Below are positions 34,979 through 43,665 of a stretch of 64,000 nt of DNA, piece by piece. How positions within the stretch are numbered: position 1 is the first letter of the stretch; each line of letters opens with the position of its first letter. The notes under the pieces are model-generated. The model was not told where the DNA came from and searched no databases. It worked only from the letters and a program-made list of their open reading frames with translations. Origin of the DNA: Roseovarius atlanticus (GTDB lineage Bacteria > Pseudomonadota > Alphaproteobacteria > Rhodobacterales > Rhodobacteraceae); assembly GCF_001441615.1 (NCBI RefSeq), contig NZ_LAXJ01000028.1:1-64000 (forward strand), given 5' to 3'. The translations under genes were made by a program, and so were the position numbers.

Positions 34979-35190
34979 TCAGACTTCCGGATCGACACAC
35001 TTCAAACTACGTACATCCCGGTAACAACCTCGCGTAAACAGCGAGGCTGCAAAGCTTTCGGCCAATGACATCCTGAAGCTTTTTCGATCCAGTGTCAGGT
35101 CCGTCACGATCTTCTTCAGGCGGGTGTTTTCGTGCTCAAGTGCCTTCAACCGGCGCATCTCTGTAACCGCCGGACGTAATTTGCCCAAAA
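34979..35190 (-). pseudogene. IS3-family OrfA fragment (3' part), frameshifted
   Basis: The minus strand encodes MRRLKALEHENTRLKKIV and DLTLDR, the leucine-zipper end of an IS3-type OrfA. After DLTLD the homology moves to another frame (KKLQDVIGRKL), so there is a frameshift. It is inverted relative to the OrfA head at 32.9 kb, on the other side of the CDF pair. Nothing coding was recognised at 34782-34978. Confidence 0.7.
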
Positions 35191-35218
35191 CCGCCGTTTG
35201 AATTTTCCCCGGACGTAA

Positions 35219-35267
35219 GGGTCAGGGCCAATTCCGAACCTCATATATTCGGAATTGGCGCTGACCC
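35219..35267. repeat. 20-bp inverted repeat with 9-bp spacer
   Basis: The left arm GGGTCAGGGCCAATTCCGAA (35219-35238) and the right arm TTCGGAATTGGCGCTGACCC (35248-35267) pair with one mismatch. It sits between the IS3 and IS66 remnants. It may be two abutting transposon ends or a strong hairpin. There is no following T-run, so a terminator is unlikely. Confidence 0.75.
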
Positions 35268-35279
35268 GGGACACAGGCC

Positions 35280-36089
35280 TGATGCTCCGAACAGAAAGCG
35301 CCGGGGGCAGGCAGGTGAAGGGACTGAGGGAGATCGTGGTGGCGTCGCCGTGCAGGCGCTCGGGCGCCAGAGAATGGGTCCGGATCAGGGCGTGGATCGG
35401 CTCGAGCGCGGCAGCACAGGCCCCGACCTTATCATCCAGGGTCGATAGACTGAGATCTACACCCTGCCAGGCGTAGCGCTCGGCCTAGCGGATGAGCGGT
35501 TGGTGCGGTCGGAACTTCTCGAACAGAACCATCGCCGGCAGGTTCGGCTCAGCCCATACCCATGGCGTCGGATGGAATGGGGCGGGTAGCTGATTGATCT
35601 TCTCGCGGACGGTCCGGGCCACCTTCCATTGCCGGGGGATGACCTCAAGCGTCTCGGTGATGCCTTCGCCCAATTTCACGATGCGGTCCGACCCGCAGAA
35701 GGAGCAGGTGGTAGGCGCTTCGATGACCATGCGCTCGCGCGGTAGATGGTTCAGTGAATGCTTGCGCGTCGGGCGTCGGCGTTCGAGGCCGTCGACGGTC
35801 GAGGTCTTCGCCACATTCAGGGCTTCAATCTCGTCTTCGGTGGTGGCCGCCTCGAGCTCTTCGAGCTGCAGCTCCAACTGGTCGATCAGCCGGGCTCGGC
35901 GTTCCGAGCTGTGGCCAAATTGCTCTCTCCTGAGTTTGGCGAGTCCAGCTTCAGATGCTTGATCATCGCTTTCGAGGTCGAGACCACGGCCCAGATCTAC
36001 GCCAGCTCGCTCCCGGCAGCCTCGGCGCGGGGCTCCGAAGCGGCAAGCGCGGCGTACAGCCTGGCGATCTCGGTGGCGGCATCTGGCAT
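35280..36089 (-). pseudogene. Truncated IS66-family transposase (TnpC)
   Basis: Read on the minus strand from ATG 36089 (MPDAATEIARLYAALAAS), through RRPTRKHSLNHLPRERMVIE, CSFCGSDRIVKLGE and ETLEVIPRQWKVARTVREK, to LSLSTLDDKVGACAAALEP and HALIRTHSLAPERLHGD. This is the N-terminal half of IS66 TnpC. It has a frameshift near 35880, a small deletion after REK, a stop near 35485, and it lacks the catalytic C-terminal half. Confidence 0.85.
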
Positions 36090-36187
36090 GGCTAAAGCGT
36101 ACCGTGCGAGCAAGTATACTCCCAAAAATATGGGTTTGGAGGCGGCCTATCCGGCTTTTTTCGTGCTCAAACTCACGTTTTCTTGAG

Positions 36188-36218
36188 TTGAACCTAAAGC
36201 AACTAGAGCATGCAAAAC
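36188..36218 (+). promoter_or_regulatory. Probable MerR-type promoter of L,D-transpeptidase 4
   Basis: TTGAAC (36188-36193), then CTAAAGCAACTAGAGCATG (19 bases), then a weak -10 box (CAAAAC, 36213-36218). The spacer core is the reverse complement of the operator core before the P-type ATPase. The poor -10 box may mean decay or a different register. Confidence 0.55.
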
Positions 36219-36252
36219 TGTCTTATGGAAGCGGCAAAGGAACGCTTAAGAA

Positions 36253-36825
36253 ATGGTACGATTCCTCAATAGAAGAATGGCTTTGCGTTCGATCATGGGA
36301 GCTGGATTATCAATTTCGGCCGGCCCCGGCTTGTCTCAGAACAATGCAGAGCCGGATACAGTTAAACGGAATATCTCTTCATTTTCGATAGACGAGTGGC
36401 AAGATCACTTCGACAATCTTCAGAACGGAGCGATATTGTGCGATACGGTTTCCAGAGCGCTGCAGTTCTGGTCTGAAGACGAAAGCATTTACAAACTTTA
36501 TCCAACGAGCGTACCCATGAGCGAAGAGCTCACACGCCGCGGGTATACTCGCGTAGTCTACAAGGATCCTGCGCCCGATTGGCGACCAACACCTTCAATG
36601 CTTGAGCGCGACCCAACCTTACCAAAATATGTGGCGCCAGGGCCAGAGAATCCGCTAGGTATCAGGGCGCTGCGTCTTAGTTGGCAATATTATAGAATCC
36701 ATGGCACCCAAGACACACGAAAAATTGGCAGGAGGTCCTCCAGCGGATGCATTGGTCTTTATAACGAACATATCGTGGAATTGTTTGATTTAGCCAAAGT
36801 CGGCACGCAGGTAAAAATAATCTAA
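36253..36825 (+). CDS. L,D-transpeptidase (YkuD), paralogue 4
   Basis: A 190-residue exported protein with an N-terminal twin-arginine-like segment (FLNRRMALRSIMGAG). The YkuD motif has His about 150 (RIHGTQD) and Cys about 166 (SSSGCIGLYNEH). The Arg that normally follows two residues after the Cys is Gly here, which may lower activity. ATG 36253 is used; ATG 36277 is possible. It resembles paralogues 1 and 2 (DWRPTPSMLERDP, GPENPLGIRALRL). It is separated from them by 33 kb and flanked by IS elements. Confidence 0.83.
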   Translation: MVRFLNRRMALRSIMGAGLSISAGPGLSQNNAEPDTVKRNISSFSIDEWQDHFDNLQNGAILCDTVSRALQFWSEDESIYKLYPTSVPMSEELTRRGYTRVVYKDPAPDWRPTPSMLERDPTLPKYVAPGPENPLGIRALRLSWQYYRIHGTQDTRKIGRRSSSGCIGLYNEHIVELFDLAKVGTQVKII

Positions 36826-36880
36826 CTTGCATCTCTGAAATTAACATAAGATACATTATGCGACTCTATACTGTACGCGC

Positions 36881-38402
36881 AAAGTTAAAGTGTCCCACAT
36901 CTGCAAAGTAGAAGTGTCACACTCTGCCCCAATGAGAACAGGCAGAGAGTATGGGCATGGGATGGATTTTGATGAGCGAGCGCGAGCTGAATCGGGTCGA
37001 GGTGTTGAGTCAGGTATCACAAGGCCAGATGACGGCAACAACTGCGGCGAACGTTTTGGGATTGAGCCGCAGGCAGGTTCACAGGCTTCTGAAGAAGTTT
37101 CAGGCTGAGGGTCCATCGGCGATCCGGCACAGGGCGCGCGGCCGGATTTCGAACAACCGGATCGATCCGGCGGTCCGAGAGTTCGCGGTGACGCTGGTGC
37201 GTGAGAACTACATCGACTTTGGGCCGACCTTTGCGGCTGAGAAGCTGCACGAAGATCACGGGCTGAAGGTGTCGCGCGAGACGCTGCGCAAGTGGATGCA
37301 GGACGCTGGTATCTGGCTTTCGCGCAAGCAGCGCCGCACGTTCCATCAACCGCGGTTGCACCGGGAATGCTATGGCGAGCTGATCCAGATTGATGGCTCA
37401 GATCATCACTGGTTCGAGGATCGCGGGCCAGTCTGCACCCTGCTTGTCTTCATCGATGACGCGACCAGCACGCTGATGCATCTGGAGTTCGTGACGTCCG
37501 AGAGCACGTTCAGCTACTTCGGCGCGCTGGAAACGTATCTGCATGAACATGGACGCCCCGTGGCGTTCTACAGCGACAAACACACGGTGTTCCGTGTTGC
37601 CCAACAAGGTGCCAAGTCCGGCCACGGGATGACCCAGTTTGGCCGTGCTTTGAACGAGTTGAACATCGAGATCCTTTGCGCAAACAGCAGCCAGGCCAAG
37701 GGCCGCGTCGAATGCGCGAACCGGACGCTGCAGGATCGGCTGGTGAAGGAGTTACGGCTGGCAGGCATCTCGGACATGGAAGCGGCCAACGCATTCCTAC
37801 CAACGTTCATGGAGCGCTATAACGCCAATTTTGCCAAGACCCCGCGGTGCCCGGACAACCTGCACCGGCCTCTCAATACCGGGCCGGATCGGTTGGTAGA
37901 TGTACTGTGCTGGCGCGACGAGCGCTATGTCGGCAACCAACTGGCCTTCTCCTACGACCGCCGGCGGATCATCCTCGCAGAGAACGAGGTCACGCGCGGC
38001 CTGCCCGGCAGGTATGTCGACAGCTATGAGTTTCCGGATGGTCGACTGGAGTTCCGCTGGAAGGGTGTCTCGCTCCCCTACTCCGTCTTTGACAAGGACC
38101 AGCGCGTCACTCACGCGGCGATCACCGAGAACAAGCGTCTTGGTGCCGTCCTCGAGTTCATCAAAGAAGAACAGGATAAGGCCCCACCAAAGAAACGCCG
38201 CGCCGGCAAGCAACGCTCCCGTTACAAGCCCAATGGCCGCCGCAATGACGGCTGGAACTCCCTGGCCGCCCGGCGGGCCAAGGAGGCCAGCAAAGCCAGC
38301 CAGGGCTGCGATATCTGAGGTCTCCGCCCTGTCAGGCTTTGCTCCCCTCAGCGCCCGGGTGGGACATTTCTACTTTGCAGAGCCGGTGACATTTCTACTT
38401 GG
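36881..38402 (+). mobile_element. Insertion sequence, ISNCY-like, apparently intact
   Basis: The ends carry related inverted sequences, each with two copies of an AAGTAGAARTGTC-like unit: about 36881-36920 on the left and 38360-38402 on the right. The CTGCAAAGTAGAA block is present in both ends. One uninterrupted transposase fills the element. Exact ends and target duplication could not be fixed by eye. Confidence 0.75.
36951..38318 (+). CDS. ISNCY-type DDE transposase
   Basis: A 455-residue transposase. An N-terminal helix-turn-helix (MTATTAANVLGLSRRQVHRL) is followed by an integrase-like core with QIDGSDHHWFED, VAFYSDKHTVFR and AKGRVECANRTLQDRLV, which supply the DD and E residues. A basic C-terminus (KKRRAGKQRSRYK) follows. 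ATG 36951 or ATG 36972 may be the start. It appears full length, so the element may be active. Confidence 0.9.
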   Translation: MGMGWILMSERELNRVEVLSQVSQGQMTATTAANVLGLSRRQVHRLLKKFQAEGPSAIRHRARGRISNNRIDPAVREFAVTLVRENYIDFGPTFAAEKLHEDHGLKVSRETLRKWMQDAGIWLSRKQRRTFHQPRLHRECYGELIQIDGSDHHWFEDRGPVCTLLVFIDDATSTLMHLEFVTSESTFSYFGALETYLHEHGRPVAFYSDKHTVFRVAQQGAKSGHGMTQFGRALNELNIEILCANSSQAKGRVECANRTLQDRLVKELRLAGISDMEAANAFLPTFMERYNANFAKTPRCPDNLHRPLNTGPDRLVDVLCWRDERYVGNQLAFSYDRRRIILAENEVTRGLPGRYVDSYEFPDGRLEFRWKGVSLPYSVFDKDQRVTHAAITENKRLGAVLEFIKEEQDKAPPKKRRAGKQRSRYKPNGRRNDGWNSLAARRAKEASKASQGCDI

Positions 38403-38476
38403 TTGCAACATATACTTTGCGTTGCAAAAGTATATTTTTGCATATATGCTGATTTGGACTTGTCGAGGTTCTCAGC

Positions 38477-39232
38477 ATGCAAAAACCTTTCCGGGAGTTC
38501 CTGTCGCCATTGGCAATCGTCCTGGCATTGACCAGTCTTTCGCTGCCCACGGGAACGCGCGCACAAACGTATCCGATTGACTGCGCGATCCTCCTTTGTC
38601 TGTCCGGTGGCTGGCCGGCTTCGGCGCCTTGTGCGCGAGCACGCGCCGAATTTATCCGACGGATTACACCTTGGCCGGTCGAGCCGCCGCTGCAAATCTG
38701 GCGCTGTCCAATGGGTGCATCCCATGAGACCGACCGTCAGTCCGGCCGAGCGGAGCGGGTCATTGACGTCTTGTTCCATGAGGACGACTTTCAGCAAAGC
38801 CAATCTTTGCCAGATCTAGAGCGCAGCTTCGACGCAAACTCATCAGACGCTTTTCGGCACTCAGGCAAAGCACAGACAGACCTTGTGCAGAAGGTTTTGA
38901 CGCTGCGTCTCACAGCCGATCGCGCGGACATCGATATCAGCGGACCTGAGTTTAATTTTGTGCGCTCCATTCGAGTGTTCGACGTGCGTTACGCATCCCA
39001 GAGAAAAGTCGGAGAAAACGAGCAATGCAGGCGCGACGCTCTGGTCTATTTGGGCACATATGGTACGCAGGGTGAGTTCGCTTGGGCAATTTCTAAACCA
39101 ACCGCCCTACCCGATGCACATGTTGGACTTGAAGATTGGGGTTTGAATTGCCCAAGCCTTTATAATCGGTCGGTATTTGTCGACTGGCAAGACTATGATG
39201 GCAACTACGGGTTCGAGCAGGTTAACTACTAG
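38477..39232 (+). CDS. Exported Cys-rich protein, unknown function
   Basis: A 251-residue protein with a signal peptide (SPLAIVLALTSLSLPTGTRAQ). The next segment has paired cysteines (YPIDCAILLCLSGGWP, PCARARAEFIRR, IWRCPMG) and a C-terminal WQDYDGNYG. It seems to be of a type found with alphaproteobacterial conjugation regions, but I cannot name the family with certainty. It lies just right of the IS element and upstream of the T4SS region. It may be a periplasmic transfer factor. Confidence 0.65.
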   Translation: MQKPFREFLSPLAIVLALTSLSLPTGTRAQTYPIDCAILLCLSGGWPASAPCARARAEFIRRITPWPVEPPLQIWRCPMGASHETDRQSGRAERVIDVLFHEDDFQQSQSLPDLERSFDANSSDAFRHSGKAQTDLVQKVLTLRLTADRADIDISGPEFNFVRSIRVFDVRYASQRKVGENEQCRRDALVYLGTYGTQGEFAWAISKPTALPDAHVGLEDWGLNCPSLYNRSVFVDWQDYDGNYGFEQVNY

Positions 39233-39274
39233 TTCGACGCTCAGACTGGGACACGGAGCAAGTACACCATTCGA

Positions 39275-40168
39275 TCAAATCCGCGCCCGAGTTCCTTTCC
39301 TGGCCTCTCTCTCGAACGCATACAGTCCCGCCGAAACGATGAGCCCGATACCAAATAGTGTAAGCGCGTCAACGCGTTCACCAAAGACAATGGTGCCAAC
39401 CAAAATTGCGAACAGGATGCGGCTATATCGGAAGGGTGCAACCACTGAGGCTTCTCCCAAGCGCATACCATGAACGATACAGTAGTAACCGATGGCGCCA
39501 AACACTACGCCCCCAACTGTGAAGACTAGATGATATCGAGAAACTGGAACCAAAGCCTCCCCCATCCCATAGTGCCAAAGTACTCCTGTAGGAATAAGTA
39601 CTAGGAAGCCTTGAAACGATATCAGGATAGAGGACAGGCGTTTCTGCACTTTCCGAGTAACCAAATCCCTGCCAGCTACAAACAGCATAGATACAACGGC
39701 CCAAAGTGAATTCGGATCGAACTCTGCGAGTCCAGGTTGCGTTATGAGCATTACTCCAGCCAATCCGATAAGCACTGCGAACCACCTTCGCCATCCGACC
39801 TGCTCCCGGAGAAACAAAAATGCCCCGAGCACGATCACAAGTGGTACAGCTTGATAAACAGCTGCCACAAGGGTCAGATCAACTTTCGAAAGGGCCAAGT
39901 AAAATGTTGAAGCAGCTCCGGCCTCGCAGAGCGTTCGCGCAAGTGGTACCTTTTCCCACGCGCCCGGTTCATCAATCCGAATTCCTCTGAACCACATAAT
40001 GCCCGCAAAAAGTGAAGCTGTTCCAAGCCCGAACATGCAGAGCAATTGACCAACGGGTATATGGCTCGACAACAACTTAATGAACATGTCCTCGAGCGTG
40101 AACGTAGCCATAGATACGACAACGAAAGCAATGCCCTGCTTATTGCTCATGTAATCCACCGACTTCAC
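39275..40168 (-). CDS. EamA/DMT-family transporter
   Basis: A 297-residue membrane protein with ten hydrophobic segments in two EamA repeats (ALSKVDLTLVAAVYQAVPLVIVL; RLGEASVVAPFRYSRILFA). DMT transporters export metabolites such as amino acids; the substrate cannot be read. GTG 40168 or ATG 40150 may be the start. It follows the HTH/membrane gene by two bases and could be co-transcribed with it. Confidence 0.85.
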   Translation of the reverse strand: MKSVDYMSNKQGIAFVVVSMATFTLEDMFIKLLSSHIPVGQLLCMFGLGTASLFAGIMWFRGIRIDEPGAWEKVPLARTLCEAGAASTFYLALSKVDLTLVAAVYQAVPLVIVLGAFLFLREQVGWRRWFAVLIGLAGVMLITQPGLAEFDPNSLWAVVSMLFVAGRDLVTRKVQKRLSSILISFQGFLVLIPTGVLWHYGMGEALVPVSRYHLVFTVGGVVFGAIGYYCIVHGMRLGEASVVAPFRYSRILFAILVGTIVFGERVDALTLFGIGLIVSAGLYAFEREARKGTRARI

Positions 40169-40170
40169 AC

Positions 40171-41784
40171 CTACTTCTCCACACTAGGTTGAAGCTCAGG
40201 GTGTTTCTCGGGCCGGCAGATGGCCACGATGGCGATGAGTAGTGATGCGCATAACAAGAGCGTGAAACCTACAAATCGGCCTAGCAAAGCAAAGTTGAAA
40301 CACAAAAGGCCCAAAATGCAAAGCTGTACGAGCGGCGTGTCATGACGCATCCTCCTGCGCTCGCTACTCTCGTTGCCCACCACGCGTTCTGCTCCAAGGT
40401 TTCGCATGTGCGTTGCACGCACGGCTGACCGAACTTTCGTTGTGCAGATACCGTACAAAGCCACATGAAAAAGCAGCAGTATCGAACTGGTTAGCGAGGA
40501 TACCGAAGACTGATCAAGAAATGACCACTCTGCGGAACGCCAATCCACTGCTACGGCTAAGTCGTTAATCAGCCAACTTAAGCTGGTTGAGCCGTCAGAC
40601 TTCAAATAGATCGCGTTGAGTTGGATTGCTGTGGCGGCGAAAATGCCAATGACAGTGCAGCGGAAGATGCCCCTCTGGAGTTTCTCACCAATGAATTCCG
40701 AAGAACCGGCACTTAGCGCTGGATCAGATGACGTGGTCCTTTTGTTGTAATCGTGACAGACAGCAAACAACAAAAGAAATCCTGTAAAATAGAACCAATA
40801 GATCAGACCAGAGTATGAGAATGCAAAAAGGGAGGCGACCAGCGCTTCCCAAAACGAAACGACGTCAGGGCGAACCCGGGCGACGAGCACCCAATCAATG
40901 AGGCCTGGCCTGTCGCTTTGTGTAAGGCCGCGCAGGTAAACGCCGCTCCACTGAACCAAAAACACCAAGCCGAATGACACGAAGGCCACGATCCAAAAAG
41001 GCAATCGCAAGCTGATTATTAGTTCGTTCCAGTTGGAAAATTGTTTTTCATCGTTTGACGTGGCTCGGCACGCCCGTTTCCAGAAAGCCACAAGGTGCGC
41101 AATGAGCAAGAACGACGTGGGATATAGCAAAAGACATTCTACCGGCCAACTAAGAGACCAGAAAAAACCGACCTGTTTAATAAGGTCAGGCCGCGCGGCG
41201 TACGTTATATCATGGTTTTCGAAGACAAATGTCATCAGGCACAGAAGGAAAAAACCGGCCCAGACGACGACAGCGACGCCAAAGCCTTCTGTGTTTGTGA
41301 ACATTCTTTCTGACAGTTCGGCCAAGCCGCCTCGTCGGCCCTGCGACCGATCGTCCTCGCCAAAGGTGGAAATGATGCCGTTTGGGTCCTCACTTGTCAC
41401 CGAGACATCGTCGCTACCGCGGCGCGCTCTGCGCTTCGAAGCCAGTCGCTTGTTGGCCGCTCTGAGTTCTGTTCTCCATGCTGCAACCGCGTCCGGATCG
41501 CCCTTGCCAAAAACGCGGGCCAGACAAGCAATGTTCTCGGAGCTGATCCCCCTATCATTGTCTTGAAACCAATTCTGTACCGTCCGCACATCCACTCCGC
41601 GACCTTCTGGATCTGCCTCCAAGATCGCATCCGCCAACTTACTTGGTGTCCACTCTGGGCTTGTTTCACCTGGTCTCGAGGGAGAAAGACCTGCGCGGGC
41701 AGATATTGCCGCTTGAAAGAGCTCCTTGAAATCAAGGGCTCTGCCGAGCGGCCTCGTCACGAAATTCTCGTCGATGTGAACCAT
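40171..41784 (-). CDS. HTH-like N-terminus fused to a multi-pass membrane domain, unknown
   Basis: The 537-residue protein begins with a soluble region of about 115 residues containing an Xre/HTH-like segment (SKLADAILEADPEG, VRTVQNWFQDNDRGISSENIACLARVFGKGD). A linker and about eight hydrophobic helices follow. It may be a membrane-bound regulator that senses through its transmembrane part. It is paired with the EamA gene. I do not recognise the membrane family. Confidence 0.7.
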   Translation of the reverse strand: MVHIDENFVTRPLGRALDFKELFQAAISARAGLSPSRPGETSPEWTPSKLADAILEADPEGRGVDVRTVQNWFQDNDRGISSENIACLARVFGKGDPDAVAAWRTELRAANKRLASKRRARRGSDDVSVTSEDPNGIISTFGEDDRSQGRRGGLAELSERMFTNTEGFGVAVVVWAGFFLLCLMTFVFENHDITYAARPDLIKQVGFFWSLSWPVECLLLYPTSFLLIAHLVAFWKRACRATSNDEKQFSNWNELIISLRLPFWIVAFVSFGLVFLVQWSGVYLRGLTQSDRPGLIDWVLVARVRPDVVSFWEALVASLFAFSYSGLIYWFYFTGFLLLFAVCHDYNKRTTSSDPALSAGSSEFIGEKLQRGIFRCTVIGIFAATAIQLNAIYLKSDGSTSLSWLINDLAVAVDWRSAEWSFLDQSSVSSLTSSILLLFHVALYGICTTKVRSAVRATHMRNLGAERVVGNESSERRRMRHDTPLVQLCILGLLCFNFALLGRFVGFTLLLCASLLIAIVAICRPEKHPELQPSVEK

Positions 41785-41966
41785 CTTCGGACCTTCGTTT
41801 AGGTTTTCGCGAAAAAACTTTCGAGAAACGGACTGCTGATAAAAATTTTAGCTCTCTATTTCAGTAGCTTATCGAGCTCGGATTCGCCTTGATCGTTTAT
41901 TTCGCGTTTAGGGAGAAGCCTACACTTAGACTCTCTCTTAGCGGGATTTTGGGAGTCCAGCAAGGC

Positions 41967-42185
41967 ATGCAGATCTTGAATAGCCGGGAGAAAATGATGC
42001 GCTCGTTTGACGATACGTCACTTGAAGCTGAAGCTGTCTGCCGATTGGTCTGCAGGCTGACAGGACGCACGGTCGGAGTCGAATACTTGTGGGATACGGG
42101 CGACAGGTCAACTTTGTGGTTTGACAGGCCCGGCACGGATATTGAGCGACACCCTTTTATCACCATTAGATCGAACAACGATTGA
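41967..42185 (+). CDS. Small hypothetical protein
   Basis: The 72-residue product (starting MQILNSREKMMRSFDD) has no signal peptide, no helix and no known motif. It begins with an AAGG RBS before ATG 41967. It ends two bases before the convergent gene at 42188. The longer start at 41889 lacks an RBS. Confidence 0.45.
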   Translation: MQILNSREKMMRSFDDTSLEAEAVCRLVCRLTGRTVGVEYLWDTGDRSTLWFDRPGTDIERHPFITIRSNND

Positions 42186-42187
42186 GC

Positions 42188-42508
42188 TTAATCTTCGCCT
42201 AAATCTCTCAAAAACTTCCCGTACTCCTGACTTACTTCCCTTGCCTCCTCAAATGCACGAGCTCGTTCCAAATCGAGGCAGCGAAAGTACCCCTGAATGT
42301 CTGAGATATAGGTTTCGAAGTCCCGTCGGATGATGTCGGCGTAGTCGCGCGCTGCTTGCGAATCATTTGGAAGATAAGGGCGAACCGGAGCACTGCAGGT
42401 GGCCGCAGTACCTGCTCCAGGACAGAAAGCCACGAAGATAAGCGCTTTCGTCGAGAGCTTGACGTTCAACAGTCGGGTTCTCAAAGCTCTAGTTTCCTTG
42501 ATACACAT
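42188..42508 (-). CDS. Small exported protein, T4SS-associated hypothetical
   Basis: A 106-residue protein with a hydrophobic leader (STKALIFVAFCPGAGTAA) and a mature part CSAPVRPYLPNDSQAARDYA followed by a helical, charged C-terminus with one more Cys. It may be a periplasmic helper of conjugation. No family is assigned. Confidence 0.6.
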   Translation of the reverse strand: MCIKETRALRTRLLNVKLSTKALIFVAFCPGAGTAATCSAPVRPYLPNDSQAARDYADIIRRDFETYISDIQGYFRCLDLERARAFEEAREVSQEYGKFLRDLGED

Positions 42509-42653
42509 ATGGCGGCAGGCCTAGTGTCTGTGTAGGCGAGATACAGCCGTATCTACTGCAATATATCTTGCGGCTAATAATATACTATCGTAACCTTAGG
42601 CTTCAAGTAGGAATGCCGGGGGTTGCGCCTTTGTAGAGAGCGTGAGCCGGGCC

Positions 42654-43004
42654 ATGGACTGGGACATAGAAGCACCAAATGTGGTTACGGAGGCACGTTT
42701 CCGCGAACTCGTGGAAAGTGGCTACAGCGCTGAACTCCTCTGCCAGGAGTCGGCACACAAGAAGGGCCCCAGCTACTATGGGGTCTGGATCATGCGCGTT
42801 GTGTCTGACGAGGGCGTTGAGAAGCTGCTGGTTACAGCTCGTACCCGGACGACCTATAACGACATCAAGATCCGCGAGTTCAAGACGATCACCGGCGTGG
42901 TGTCCTTCCTCATCGGCATCGGCTTCTCCCACGCCGATGTGCCACTCGAAAAAGGTCAGCGGACTACGCAAAAGCTGGCTGCGACCGACAAAGGCAGCAG
43001 CTAG
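42654..43004 (+). CDS. Small conserved protein at the head of the virB operon
   Basis: The 116-residue product (starting MDWDIEAPNVVTEARF) has no signal peptide; a helical C-terminus contains a short hydrophobic segment (TGVVSFLIGIGFSHADV). ATG 42654 is used because the frame is typical from there. It overlaps the VirB1 gene by 68 bases, so it is probably co-translated with it. The AT-rich stretch at 42510-42640 probably carries the operon promoter. Function unknown. Confidence 0.65.
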   Translation: MDWDIEAPNVVTEARFRELVESGYSAELLCQESAHKKGPSYYGVWIMRVVSDEGVEKLLVTARTRTTYNDIKIREFKTITGVVSFLIGIGFSHADVPLEKGQRTTQKLAATDKGSS

Positions 43005-43665
43005 TAGCCTCTTCCTTTTCTGGTTTCTGGCGGGTCCCGCCACTGCGCAGATGGTACTGGTTATGGAGAACGATGGCTCTCTGACCCCGTCGCGTTCCCA
43101 AGACAGCTTTGCCCGCAATTACAATGACGGCATCGGTCAGGGGTCAGCATCCGACGATCTGGCAATCTTTGGCGAACGGGACGCTGAGCCAGATGACGTT
43201 CAGCTAGCAGCCTTCTCGCGGCCTGCTCCCCTGCCCCGCGCCGATGTTCTCACGGCCATTGAGGTCACCGCCCTTCGCTACGCAGGGCATCCCGGGCTGC
43301 GCCGCGCGGAGCTCTCGATCCGAGCTTGGCTGACCCTCTACCGCGCCAATATCGAGGTCGAGAGCGCCTACCGGCAGAATGTGATCTCACATGCGGGTGC
43401 CATCGGCCTTGGTCAATTGATGCCCGCAACGGCGCGCGTTCTGAACGTTGACCCGCATGACCCGCTTCAGAATCTCGACGGGTCTGCCCGCTACCTCGCG
43501 ATGATGCTGGAAACGTTCGGCGATCCTCGGCTCGCGCTCGCAGCCTACAACGCGGGCCCAGACGCGGTTCGCCAGCACGGCGGCATTCCCCCCTACCGAG
43601 AAACCCAGAACCACGTGGCCCGTGTCATGGCCGTCGTGGTCCGATTGGAAGGATCAAATTCATGA
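42937..43665 (+). CDS. virB1: VirB1-like lytic transglycosylase
   Basis: A 242-residue exported peptidoglycan-cleaving enzyme that opens the wall for the secretion channel. ATG 42937 gives a basic start and a signal peptide (SSLFLFWFLAGPATAQ). The SLT domain has the catalytic Glu (NIEVESAYRQN), GAIGLGQLMPATA and ALAAYNAGPDAV. Its stop overlaps the virB2 start. Confidence 0.85.
   Translation: MCHSKKVSGLRKSWLRPTKAAASSLFLFWFLAGPATAQMVLVMENDGSLTPSRSQDSFARNYNDGIGQGSASDDLAIFGERDAEPDDVQLAAFSRPAPLPRADVLTAIEVTALRYAGHPGLRRAELSIRAWLTLYRANIEVESAYRQNVISHAGAIGLGQLMPATARVLNVDPHDPLQNLDGSARYLAMMLETFGDPRLALAAYNAGPDAVRQHGGIPPYRETQNHVARVMAVVVRLEGSNS

Noticed and set aside
42541..42600. Dyad around GCAATATATCTTGC as an operator
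   Set aside because: The arms are only four bases; likely simple AT-rich promoter DNA.
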